Below are positions 1-7,076 of a DNA stretch of 20,971 nt, one piece after another. Under the pieces are notes generated by a model, which ran no database searches, had not been told where the DNA came from, and saw only the letters and a program-made list of their open reading frames with translations. Origin of the DNA: Opitutaceae bacterium (GTDB lineage: Bacteria; Verrucomicrobiota; Verrucomicrobiia; Opitutales; Opitutaceae); the NCBI GenBank assembly GCA_025352845.1, contig JANXSC010000072.1:1-20971 (forward strand). Direction: 5' to 3'. Position 1 is the stretch's first letter, and each line of letters opens with the position of its first letter. The position numbers and the translations under genes were made by a program.

Positions 1-1
1 C

Positions 2-175
2 GACTTGTTTTGGGACAGCGTTGGCGGGCGGGCCGCCCTTGCCCACCATCACTCTCACCGCGTGCGGATTTTGAGATTCATGGTCTTTCGAGCAACCTAC
101 GATTGCGCCGCTTGTGACCAAGACGATGCCGATTAAAAGCAGCCCAATCTGAATCCTATTTCGGGAGGTGAGCAT
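2..175 (-). CDS. Small putative lipoprotein, N-terminal part only
   Basis: The minus strand from the ATG at 175 reads 58 codons to the left edge without a stop, so the gene is partial. The protein begins MLTSRNRIQIGLLLIGIVLV, a short basic n-region followed by a hydrophobic stretch. It then has the lipobox-like sequence I-V-G-C with Cys at residue 28. This is the pattern of a signal peptidase II substrate, so the mature protein should be lipid-anchored in the envelope. The visible mature part is polar (KDHESQNPHAV) and then rich in Gly and Pro (VGKGGPPANAVP). I do not recognise a family. The frame opens directly after the stop of the broken glycosyltransferase copy at 212-214, leaving a 36-bp gap to the start. 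No strong ribosome binding site is visible. The lipobox makes it more likely real than a chance frame. Confidence 0.6.
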   Translation of the reverse strand, partial: MLTSRNRIQIGLLLIGIVLVTSGAIVGCSKDHESQNPHAVRVMVGKGGPPANAVPKQV

Positions 176-211
176 AGCCGCGATGTTTCGGAGAGCGGTT
201 GTTGTTTCATA

Positions 212-350
212 TCACCACCGAATCCCCACCTCGTGCAGGCGCGCGGTGATCGCGCCCCAAAAGCGGGCGTGGCGGTGGATGGTGAGGCCGTCGTCATGGC
301 GTTCGCCGTGGAAGCGGGTGCAGCGCATCTCGCCGGCGCCGATTGCGAAA
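212..350 (-). pseudogene. Remnant of a GT2 glycosyltransferase C-terminus
   Basis: On the minus strand this segment encodes a tail ending in FWGAITARLHEVGIRW and a stop. That is nearly identical to the last ~45 residues of the intact GT9-GT2 gene that ends at 963. At DNA level 212-346 aligns with 963-1110 with only scattered substitutions. There are two gaps of 9 and 6 bases, both multiples of three, so the reading frame survived. The similarity fades above about 350, and no start codon or glycosyltransferase core is present, so only the 3' end remains. It is either what is left of a paralogous gene or the product of a partial duplication. The in-frame gaps favour a diverged paralogue. The right boundary is approximate. 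Confidence 0.75.
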
Positions 351-436
351 CGCGGCGGCGTGTCCAGTGGTGGGCGCTTCATCCGTTGGGAAAAAGCACA
401 GTTGCAAGGCGGGCGCGACGCGAGCACGGTTTCGCC

Positions 437-637
437 ATGACCAAGCTCGCGGAGATTCAGGAGGCAATCCAGCAATTACCGCCGCACGAGCGCCAGGAAT
501 TGCTCCACTGGCTGACCGATGAGGAGCCGGTGGAGATGCTGGCGGCAATCGACGAGGCGGATCGTTCGTATGCGGCGGAAGGCGGCGTCGCGTCCGAAGA
601 CGTGCGGCGGAAATTGAAGACGTGGCTTACCGGCTGA
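437..637 (+). CDS. Antitoxin of a RelE/ParE-type toxin-antitoxin pair
   Basis: A 66-residue acidic, helical protein. The N-terminal part (MTKLAEIQEAIQQLPPHERQ, residues 1-20) has the form of addiction-module antitoxins, where an I..L-P..E-R motif precedes a short helix ending in LLHWL. The C-terminal half is charged, as expected for the part that wraps and neutralises the toxin. A longer open frame reaches back to 233, but that part overlaps the glycosyltransferase remnant and is compositionally unlike a protein, so I chose the ATG at 437. The stop (635-637) lies inside the toxin gene, whose GTG is at 622. The two frames overlap by 16 bases, which suggests translational coupling. Such antitoxins usually also repress their own operon. 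I see no clear operator. Confidence 0.75.
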   Translation: MTKLAEIQEAIQQLPPHERQELLHWLTDEEPVEMLAAIDEADRSYAAEGGVASEDVRRKLKTWLTG

Positions 638-921
638 TCTACACGAAGCCGGCGGAGCGGGACTTGGAAGGCATCGTCCGCTACATCGCGAAGGACAATC
701 CGAGGGCGGCGGAAACGGTCGGCTTGGAACTTGTCGCACTGGCCGAATCGCTGTTCCACCTGCCGTATCGTGGCGCACCCGTGCGGGATCGCGTCGGCGT
801 GCGCAAGGTCATCCATGCGCCCTACGTCGTGCTCTACCGCGTGGACGAGGAGCGCCGGATGGTGCGCGTGCAACGTTTCTGGCACGCCCGGCGCAATCCG
901 CGCACGCTGAGCACCGAATAG
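622..921 (+). CDS. RelE/ParE superfamily toxin
   Basis: A 99-residue protein of typical length for the family. Features seen are an N-terminal beta strand (YRLIYTKPAERDLEGI), the helical segment IVRYIAKDNPRAA, and a C-terminal strand pair GVRKVIHAPYVVLYRVDEE then VRVQRFWHARRNP. The run PYVVLYRVDE and the terminal FWHARR-P are characteristic of ParE-like plasmid-stabilisation toxins. ParE members inhibit DNA gyrase while RelE members cleave mRNA on the ribosome, and sequence alone does not settle which applies here. The start is a GTG inside the antitoxin gene, 16 bases before its stop. The pair sits between the intact 3' end of the GT9-GT2 gene and a degraded copy of that same 3' end, which suggests it arrived by insertion or recombination. 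Confidence 0.88.
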   Translation: MAYRLIYTKPAERDLEGIVRYIAKDNPRAAETVGLELVALAESLFHLPYRGAPVRDRVGVRKVIHAPYVVLYRVDEERRMVRVQRFWHARRNPRTLSTE

Positions 922-957
922 AAAACGGGAAGCAGTCCGTCAGCGTGACGCGTTTTC
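921..957. terminator. Possible weak bidirectional terminator between convergent genes
   Basis: In the 41-bp gap between the toxin stop and the GT9-GT2 stop there is a small perfect hairpin, CGTCA-GCG-TGACG (938-950), followed by CGTTTTC on the plus strand. An outer GAAAACG (921-927) can pair with that CGTTTTC (951-957). This gives a stem followed by short T-runs on either strand. The stem is short, so the call is tentative. Confidence 0.35.
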
Positions 958-962
958 GAGAT

Positions 963-3845
963 TCACCACCGAATCCCCACTTCGTGCAGGCGCGCGGTGA
1001 TGGCGCCCCAGAAGCGGGCGTGGCGGGCGTGGCGGTGGATGGTGAGGGCGTCGTCCTGGCGTTCGCCGTGGAAGCGGGTGCGGATGCGGCGCATCTCGTC
1101 GGCACCGGTGGTGTGGATCGCGTGCGAAGTTTTCTGCCCGGCGTGGACGCGGAAGGCGCCGAGGAAATACGGGACGCGCACCAGGCGGCAGCCGGCCTGA
1201 TGGAAGCGTGCGAGCAGATCCCAGTCGAGGGCGAACTGGAAACTCGGGTCGATGCCGCCGGCGCGATCCCACGCGCGTTTGCGCCAGAAGAGCGTTTCCT
1301 GCGGGACGTAGTCGATCCATTCGAGGGTTTTCGGATTGTGCCGCGGCATGATCCAGCGGCCGACGTCGCGGTCGTCGTCGTCGATGATGATGCGGTGGCC
1401 ATAGAGGACATCGACTTCGGGATGCGTGGCGAAATACTCGGCGACGAAACGCAGCGCGCCGGGCGCGAGCAGATCGTCGGAGTTGAGCCACGCCATGATG
1501 GTGTCGGGGCCGAGCGTGGCGGACGGCCGCATCCCGGTGGTCGACAGATTCACGGGCGGGACGCCCGTGCCACGTGGCATGGGCGTCCCACCCATGTCAG
1601 AAGACGGCGATAAATCCGTGGCGAAGAGGTGCGCGAAGCCGCGGCGGATGGCGTCGGCCTGGCCGTTGTCCTTGACGGATTCCCAATGACTGAGCGACGC
1701 GGCGTGGCGCGCGATGATTGCGGCGCTACCGTCCTTTGAGCCGCCGTCCTGCACGACGTAGGCGAGCCGCGGGTATTTTTGATCGAGCACACTGCGGAGC
1801 GTGCGTTCGATAAATTTTTCCTGGCCGTAGCTCGGTGTGACGATGGCCAGCGGCGGCAGCGCGGCTTCGGCGAGCCGCGGGGCAGGCAGACGCTCGTCCC
1901 AGTGCAGCGGGCGCGGCTCGTAGTGGCGAAGCACGCCGATCTGCATCCAGTAGCGCTCGACGACGCAGCGGAAAAGCCACGCGTCGCACGGCCGCCACCA
2001 TTTCTCGCGAAAATATTCGCGCGTCGCGAGCCACAGCTTGTGGATCTTTGCGGTCGGGGCCGTGCTGCCGGCGGCGAGCTTCGCGATGAGGGCTTCGCGC
2101 TGCGCGAGACCGTTGCTAAGAGCGTGGATGACGAGTTCCTTTTCGGCGAGCAGGCGACCGTAATGTTTCGCCTGCTCCAAATCGTGCAGGCCGGCGGCGC
2201 GATTACCCGTGGAGGCTTTCAATTCGGCAATCTCGGCGTCGCGCTGGCGCAGCGTGGCCTCGATGTTGCGGATGTGCACGATCTGATCCGCGATGGTTTG
2301 GGCGGCTTTCGCGGCGTCGGCCGGGAGCGCGGCGAGGGTTTTCTGCAGGACGGCGAGCTCGGCCTTGAGGGTGCCGTTCTCGGCTTGGAAATTGCGGACG
2401 TGGCTGTCGAGGACGAAGATGGTTTTCTCCCGCTCGTCGCAGACGAGCTTGAGAGCGTCGATTTCCTTTTCCTTCTCGGCGATGGCCGCGTCTTTTTCCC
2501 GATCGAGGGCGGTGAGTTCCTCGAGCTTGTGCTGGCGCGCGAGATGGCCGGTGCCGGACGCGCGGTAGTGTGCGGCGGATTTTTCCATGATCGCGCGCGT
2601 CTCGGCGGAGCGGTGCTGCACCTCGGCGATTTCGAAATGGGAGCTGCCGATGGCGCGATCGATCGCGGCGGTGGCATCGGCGACGGTGATGTCGCCGAGA
2701 CAGGGGGCGTCGCCAAAGGCGCAGTCCCAACCGCAACCGAAACACGGCAGCGGGTGCACGAGGGCGACGCCACGGCGGGCCGCGGGCACGAAACGCGGCC
2801 ACGTGCCGCCACCGAAGATCGCGACGACGGGCACATCGAGCGCGGCGGCGAGGTGCATCGCGCCGGTGTCGTTGCCGAGGTAGAGGGCGGAGTGGGCGAT
2901 GAGTTCGGCGAGGAGCGGGAGATCGCCCTCGCCGCCGAGCCAGAGCTTGGGGTAGGGCAGGTCTTTGACCTGCCTTGGGGCGCGCGGGGTGGACGAGGGC
3001 GGGTCAGAGACCCGCCCTACGGTCGCGGCGAGGACGGATTCGAGGTGGGTGCGCTCGGACTCGTGGCCGATGAGGAGCGTGGGGAGACCGTGCGCCGCGT
3101 GCAGATGATCGATGGCGGCGGCGAAGCGGGCGGCGGGCCACGTTTTGAGTTTCACGTTGGCGAAGCCGGCGGCGGCGCAGACGACGTAGCGGCCGCGGGC
3201 GAACCCGAGCGAGGCGAGGATTTCTTCCGCGCCCGCGGCGGGAGCGCTTAGAGTGGGCCCGTTCGACAGGCTCAGGGCAGGCGCGGCGCGCTCGACGGCG
3301 CGACCGAGCAGCGCGTCGGCGAGCGCGAAGTTGGCGAGCCAGTCGGGTTCGTTGGCGGGCAGCGCGACGGTCTCGGCAAACACATGCGCGGCGTTGAGCC
3401 CGAGGGTGACGCGGAGACGCGTGGCGAAATGTTCGTCGTCACCGGAGGCGCCGAAGGCGATGCGGCGCACGGTGGGAGCGGCCCGTTCGTCACGTTCCGG
3501 GCTGGCGGCGGCGACGGCGACCTCGAGCCAGTTGCGGCGCGACGTGGCGGCGACGATCACCTCGGGTTGCAGGGCGACCACCGCAGCGCGGAGCCGTTTT
3601 ACCTCGGTCGGATCGGATTCGGGACCTTGCGCAAACGGATCGATCGAGGTGGCGAGCCACTCGACGCCAGGGGCGAGGAGGGGAGCGAGATCGAGATACG
3701 CGCGGCGAATGACGACGACGAGGCGGGTGTCGGGCCACGCGGCGCGCAGGCAGCGCAGGACGGGCGCGAAGACGACGAGATCGCCGAGCGTATCGACTTT
3801 GAGCAGAAGGGCGGCGCGCGGCACCGTGGCGGCGGGCGCGCTCAC
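963..3845 (-). CDS. GT9 / coiled-coil / GT2 fusion glycosyltransferase
   Basis: A 960-residue protein with three parts. Residues ~11-395 resemble GT9 heptosyltransferases: KVDTLGD near the N-terminus (16-22), GNDTGAMH at 324-331, and a Cys-rich CFGCGWDC segment near 370. Residues ~402-592 are a charged heptad-like coiled coil (EKDAAIAEKEKEIDALK). Residues ~665-960 are a GT2 domain: VTPSYGQ at 669-675, a QDGGSKDGS loop near 700, AWLNSDD ending at 791 (metal/nucleotide-sugar site), and a late PQETLFWRKRAW segment. The open frame extends to 4487, but that part overlaps the upstream gene in another frame. I chose the GTG at 3845, which overlaps the upstream TGA as GTGA and implies translational coupling. 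Three short repeat elements lie in frame inside the gene. It probably adds two sugars during assembly of a cell-surface glycan on the cytoplasmic side. Donor and acceptor cannot be read from sequence. Confidence 0.88.
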   Translation of the reverse strand: MSAPAATVPRAALLLKVDTLGDLVVFAPVLRCLRAAWPDTRLVVVIRRAYLDLAPLLAPGVEWLATSIDPFAQGPESDPTEVKRLRAAVVALQPEVIVAATSRRNWLEVAVAAASPERDERAAPTVRRIAFGASGDDEHFATRLRVTLGLNAAHVFAETVALPANEPDWLANFALADALLGRAVERAAPALSLSNGPTLSAPAAGAEEILASLGFARGRYVVCAAAGFANVKLKTWPAARFAAAIDHLHAAHGLPTLLIGHESERTHLESVLAATVGRVSDPPSSTPRAPRQVKDLPYPKLWLGGEGDLPLLAELIAHSALYLGNDTGAMHLAAALDVPVVAIFGGGTWPRFVPAARRGVALVHPLPCFGCGWDCAFGDAPCLGDITVADATAAIDRAIGSSHFEIAEVQHRSAETRAIMEKSAAHYRASGTGHLARQHKLEELTALDREKDAAIAEKEKEIDALKLVCDEREKTIFVLDSHVRNFQAENGTLKAELAVLQKTLAALPADAAKAAQTIADQIVHIRNIEATLRQRDAEIAELKASTGNRAAGLHDLEQAKHYGRLLAEKELVIHALSNGLAQREALIAKLAAGSTAPTAKIHKLWLATREYFREKWWRPCDAWLFRCVVERYWMQIGVLRHYEPRPLHWDERLPAPRLAEAALPPLAIVTPSYGQEKFIERTLRSVLDQKYPRLAYVVQDGGSKDGSAAIIARHAASLSHWESVKDNGQADAIRRGFAHLFATDLSPSSDMGGTPMPRGTGVPPVNLSTTGMRPSATLGPDTIMAWLNSDDLLAPGALRFVAEYFATHPEVDVLYGHRIIIDDDDRDVGRWIMPRHNPKTLEWIDYVPQETLFWRKRAWDRAGGIDPSFQFALDWDLLARFHQAGCRLVRVPYFLGAFRVHAGQKTSHAIHTTGADEMRRIRTRFHGERQDDALTIHRHARHARFWGAITARLHEVGIRW
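1551..1596. repeat. Short compound palindromic repeat inside the GT2 domain
   Basis: Three adjacent inverted repeats are visible: CACGGGCG-GGA-CGCCCGTG (1551-1569), the palindrome GCCACGTGGC (1569-1578), and CATGGG...CCCATG (1578-1596). On the coding strand it reads MGGTPMPRGTGVPPV in frame. The surrounding extra segment, about 1503-1623 (residues 742-781), separates the GFAHL and TIMAWLNSDD motifs, which lie nearly adjacent in other GT2 enzymes. I associate this repeat type with verrucomicrobial genomes from memory. It looks like a small mobile or REP-like element. Confidence 0.8.
2952..3020. repeat. Twin-hairpin repeat element inside the GT9 domain
   Basis: A 69-bp element bounded by the inverted ends GTAGGGC (2952-2958) and GCCCTAC (3014-3020). 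It contains two perfect hairpins: GGCAGGTC-TTT-GACCTGCC (2956-2974) and GGGCGGGTC-AGA-GACCCGCCC (2997-3017). On the coding strand it is translated in frame as roughly residues 276-298 of the glycosyltransferase (GRVSDPPS ... QVKDLPYP), within a variable part of the GT9 domain. The compound symmetric structure resembles REP/BIME-like elements. Confidence 0.8.
3257..3282. repeat. Short repeat (gttcgacaggctcagggc type) inside the GT9 domain
   Basis: The plus-strand sequence GTTCGACAGGCTCAGGGCAG, read on the minus strand as LSLSNGP (around residues 188-197), matches a short dispersed repeat that I recall from many environmental bacterial genomes. It lies in a low-conservation Ala/Pro-rich linker of the GT9 domain. 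Only one copy occurs in this window, so calling it a repeat relies on recollection. Confidence 0.55.
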
Positions 3846-6800
3846 AGCGGCGGGGCGGGCTGCAATTCCATTTGCACGAGCCGGCCGGAGCGGCGGCGCG
3901 TATCGGGTGAAGGGAGCGGAAAGTCGGCGGCGGCCTCGAGGCGCAGCGTGCGCGGCGCGGCGGACCGGGGCAGGCGCACGCGCAGGGTCGAGATGCCCTC
4001 GGGCTTGAGGGTGAGCCGACTGGGTGGAACGCCGTCGGGCCAGTGGAATGTGAGCGGCATTTCCTTGGCGGTGCTCCAGCCGGGAAATTCGAGCGTGAGA
4101 ACAATGTCGTGCGCGGAGTCGAATGGCGGGAGCTGAATGGTCGTGTTGCGCTCGAACCAGCCGTCCTGATCGATGGCGGAGCTGGCGAGACGCGGGGACG
4201 TGGGTTTGCCGAAATCGAAGAGATAAGTGGGCAGCGAAGTATAGGTCTCGAGCCACTCGAGTTTGGCCCCGACGGGGCGATCGTCGCGGTTGGGGAGCGG
4301 CGCCTGGGCGGTGAACTGGAGCGCAAGGCGTGCGAGGTTGTCGGCGGAGCCGACGGGCAGCAGCCAGTCGAAGGAGCCGACGGCGGCGGGCACTTCGACG
4401 GGGCCGCCGGGGAGCGTGAACCGGAGCTTGCCGCGGCCGAGCGGATTGCCGGGCAGCTCGGGCACGAAGCCGCGCACGCGGACCCACGCATGGGGGCCGC
4501 CGCCGAGCGTGAATTCGCTCGTGGGCGAGAGCCAGCCGTCCTCGTAGATGCCGGAGAATTCCAGTCCGCGTGCAAACAGGAGATCGTCGGGGAAATTGGT
4601 GAGCTTATTGGGGCGCGGAAGCGCGGCGAGCTGCGCGGCGGAGAGCGCGGAGATGTCGCGGCCGTAACCGACGAGCTTGCGCGAATCGAGGGGCACCTGG
4701 GTGTTGTAGAGCGACTGGAGGCCGGTGCGCTCGTAGTGGAACTGCACGGGCGTCTCGCGAAAATCGATCGCGATGTAGGCGGCGCCGTCGCGCATGATCG
4801 GGCGGATGGGGCCGATGATGCGGTTCACCGCGCCGTTGCCGGCGAAGGCGAAGGGCACATCGGTCGCGCCGAGAATCTGCGAGCCGGGCGACCACGCGGT
4901 GTGGCCGCGGCCCATGAAGGTTTTCGAGGCGGAGATGCGCAGGTAGAATTCTTCGTCGGGCCGCTCGACGCGCAGCATGAGGAAATTACCGAGGCCCGTC
5001 ATGTCCTGCCGTGGCGTGTAGGGATCGGCCTCGGGTTGGAAGAGCGCGATGCGGTTGCGGTCGCCGAGGTAGTAGTGGTTGCCGCGGTTCGTATGGACGA
5101 ACACGAGGTGGTTGTGCGTGGCGGCGGCGGGGAGGAGCTTGAAAAACGATTTCGCGCGCGCGCCGGGTTCGATGCGGAGCTTGTTGAAGAGCCCGAGCGA
5201 TTCGTCGAGCGTGAGGTAGGCGTCGGTGTCGCCGGGCCGGGCGTTGTTGAGATTGGGGGCGAGAAACGACGTCTCGAAAAGATGGTGCGTGCGCGTGACG
5301 AGGGCGTCGCGGGCCGCGAGCATCGCACGCGTGCGCAGGAGATCGCCAATGTGCGGATGGATGCGGACGAACGAATCGCCGAGCTGCTCATACTCGATGG
5401 GCGAGATCTGCTGGTAGTAGTCGCGGGACAGGAAACGCAGATCGGTGCCGCGCAGCTGGAGCGCGGCGACCTTGGCGGCGACGAGGTTGTTGATGTCGGC
5501 GAGCAGGCGCGTGTGCGGCGGCGTGGCGGGCGGCTGCGTGCCGAGGATGGAGGCGAACTTGGCCTCCGTGATGCCGCCGGCCTTACGCCCGAGCGAGGCT
5601 TGCGTGTAGTAGAGCGCGGTCGGCGTGCAGCAGGCGAGGGCGACGAGCACGCCGAGCGGCGCGAGGAGCCGGGGGCGCGGGAGCCTGAGCAGCGCGGCCG
5701 CGAGCGCGGCGGCGAGCGCGGGCTGCAGGAACATCGCGATTTTGTAGAGGCCGAAGTCGTTGCCCGAGCGCATGAGCTTCAGCGCGAGGAGAAACTGCAC
5801 GACGAGCAGCACGCCCATCGGCGTGGCGCGCCACGAGTCGCGCACGGCGAAGACGAGCGCCGTCGCAAGTGCGATAAAGCCGGCCAGAATCGTGAGCGAG
5901 GTGAACGGCTCCGCGAAATTCACGGCGAGCGGCATCAATCCGAAAAGATTCGCGAGCCCAGTCGGAATCATGAAATACGGGAACAGTGACAGCGAAAGAT
6001 CGACGCTGCGGAAGCCCGAGTTCAACTGGAGGATAATCGTGAAGGCGTATTCGAGGAGGTTGTAGCGCAGCAGCAGCACGACGCCAAAAAAGCCGTAGAC
6101 GGCGAGCGTGACGCGTGTAGCGGGAAATGCGCGCCGCCGCACCGCCTCGATGCCGGCCACGGCCACCATCGTGAACACGGCGAAGGCCGTGACCTCGGGA
6201 TAATAGACGGCGAGCGCCGCGCCGACGATCGAAAGGACCAGCACGTGCGGGACAAGGCGGCGACGTTGCGCGGGCAGTCGCGTGGTGAGAATGGCCGTGA
6301 CCGCGAGGAGAAGCCCCAGCCCGCCGACCTGCGCGATGAGCTGATAGAGCGTGCCCAGCATGAAAAGCGGGCTCACCGCCAGCAGCGCCATCGCGATGAG
6401 CGCGCGCCGCCGCCAGCGGCCGCGGTGCAGCACGAGCGCGGCGGCGGAGCAGAGTTGAATCAGCCCCAGCCCGACGATCACCGGCATGAAAATGCCGAGG
6501 GATTTCACCCCCGTGAGCGCCGAGATCCACGCGAGCACGATCTCGCTGCCGAAGCGCATGAGGCCGGGCACGTGCATGAACCAGTAATATTGCGCGATGT
6601 CGGTGCCGGTGAGCTCCTCCATCGTCGGCACGCGCCAGAACGAGAAGTCGCGGAAACGTTCCGCCGCGAGGCAGTAGTTGACGTAGTCGTCGTTGACGTA
6701 GCTCAGCCAGCCGAAGCCAAACCGCAGCATCGGCCAGCCCGTCCACAGCAGGGAGAAAAACGCGATCGCGAGAAACGGCGCGAGTGCGCGCCACGGCAAG

Positions 6801-7054
6801 AGCGGCCGGCGCCACCAAAAGATCGCGGCGGAAAAAACGGCGAGACTGAGCGTGAGGGGCCAGGCAAAGGCGCCGATGGGGAGGCCGCCCTGGTTGAAGG
6901 CCATGAGTGCCAGCACCACGACGGCGAGACCCGTGGCGGGGGCGAGGAGCCACGCGCGGAGGATGCCACCGCGCCAGCCACAGAGCGCGAGCGTCGCCCG
7001 GCCGATGGCGGCGAGGAAGAGCAGGAAGGCGAAGGAGAGCGCGAGGGCCGGCAT
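3842..7054 (-). CDS. Large GT-C-like polytopic membrane protein
   Basis: A 1070-residue protein. Residues 1 to ~475 hold many hydrophobic segments (about a dozen). A polar loop after the first few helices carries YVNDDYVNY (119-127), an acidic loop like the catalytic Asp-containing first loop of GT-C glycosyltransferases, which use polyprenyl-phosphate sugars outside the cytoplasmic membrane. Residues ~476-1070 are soluble and probably periplasmic. The end of this part (for example LPGGPVEVPAAVGSFDWLLPVG) looks like beta-sandwich or carbohydrate-binding material, but I recognise no family there. The start at 7054 lies 22 bp after the pyruvyl transferase stop, and the stop overlaps the next start by four bases (GTGA), so it is mid-operon. 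A GT39/ArnT-like or polymerase-like role is possible. The substrate is unknown. Confidence 0.75.
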   Translation of the reverse strand: MPALALSFAFLLFLAAIGRATLALCGWRGGILRAWLLAPATGLAVVVLALMAFNQGGLPIGAFAWPLTLSLAVFSAAIFWWRRPLLPWRALAPFLAIAFFSLLWTGWPMLRFGFGWLSYVNDDYVNYCLAAERFRDFSFWRVPTMEELTGTDIAQYYWFMHVPGLMRFGSEIVLAWISALTGVKSLGIFMPVIVGLGLIQLCSAAALVLHRGRWRRRALIAMALLAVSPLFMLGTLYQLIAQVGGLGLLLAVTAILTTRLPAQRRRLVPHVLVLSIVGAALAVYYPEVTAFAVFTMVAVAGIEAVRRRAFPATRVTLAVYGFFGVVLLLRYNLLEYAFTIILQLNSGFRSVDLSLSLFPYFMIPTGLANLFGLMPLAVNFAEPFTSLTILAGFIALATALVFAVRDSWRATPMGVLLVVQFLLALKLMRSGNDFGLYKIAMFLQPALAAALAAALLRLPRPRLLAPLGVLVALACCTPTALYYTQASLGRKAGGITEAKFASILGTQPPATPPHTRLLADINNLVAAKVAALQLRGTDLRFLSRDYYQQISPIEYEQLGDSFVRIHPHIGDLLRTRAMLAARDALVTRTHHLFETSFLAPNLNNARPGDTDAYLTLDESLGLFNKLRIEPGARAKSFFKLLPAAATHNHLVFVHTNRGNHYYLGDRNRIALFQPEADPYTPRQDMTGLGNFLMLRVERPDEEFYLRISASKTFMGRGHTAWSPGSQILGATDVPFAFAGNGAVNRIIGPIRPIMRDGAAYIAIDFRETPVQFHYERTGLQSLYNTQVPLDSRKLVGYGRDISALSAAQLAALPRPNKLTNFPDDLLFARGLEFSGIYEDGWLSPTSEFTLGGGPHAWVRVRGFVPELPGNPLGRGKLRFTLPGGPVEVPAAVGSFDWLLPVGSADNLARLALQFTAQAPLPNRDDRPVGAKLEWLETYTSLPTYLFDFGKPTSPRLASSAIDQDGWFERNTTIQLPPFDSAHDIVLTLEFPGWSTAKEMPLTFHWPDGVPPSRLTLKPEGISTLRVRLPRSAAPRTLRLEAAADFPLPSPDTRRRSGRLVQMELQPAPPL

Positions 7055-7076
7055 GAACCGTTCTGCCTATCTTGAT

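Noticed and set aside
233..436. Extended antitoxin frame beginning at 233
   Set aside because: It runs antisense through the glycosyltransferase remnant. Known antitoxins of this kind are about 65-80 residues, matching the ATG at 437.
1779..3251. Plus-strand open frame (490 codons) opposite the GT9-GT2 gene
   Set aside because: Antisense shadow of a GC-rich gene with clear GT9, coiled-coil and GT2 motifs. No recognisable protein features of its own.
3846..4487. N-terminal extension of the GT9-GT2 frame up to 4487
   Set aside because: It overlaps the upstream gene in another frame and reads as Arg/Ala/Pro-rich noise. The GTG at 3845, overlapping the upstream stop, directly precedes the GT9 domain.
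4043..5989. Long plus-strand open frame (648 codons) opposite the GT-C-like gene
   Set aside because: Its product is an Arg/Glu/Gly-rich string with no domain, typical of antisense frames in GC-rich genes. The minus strand encodes a coherent membrane protein.
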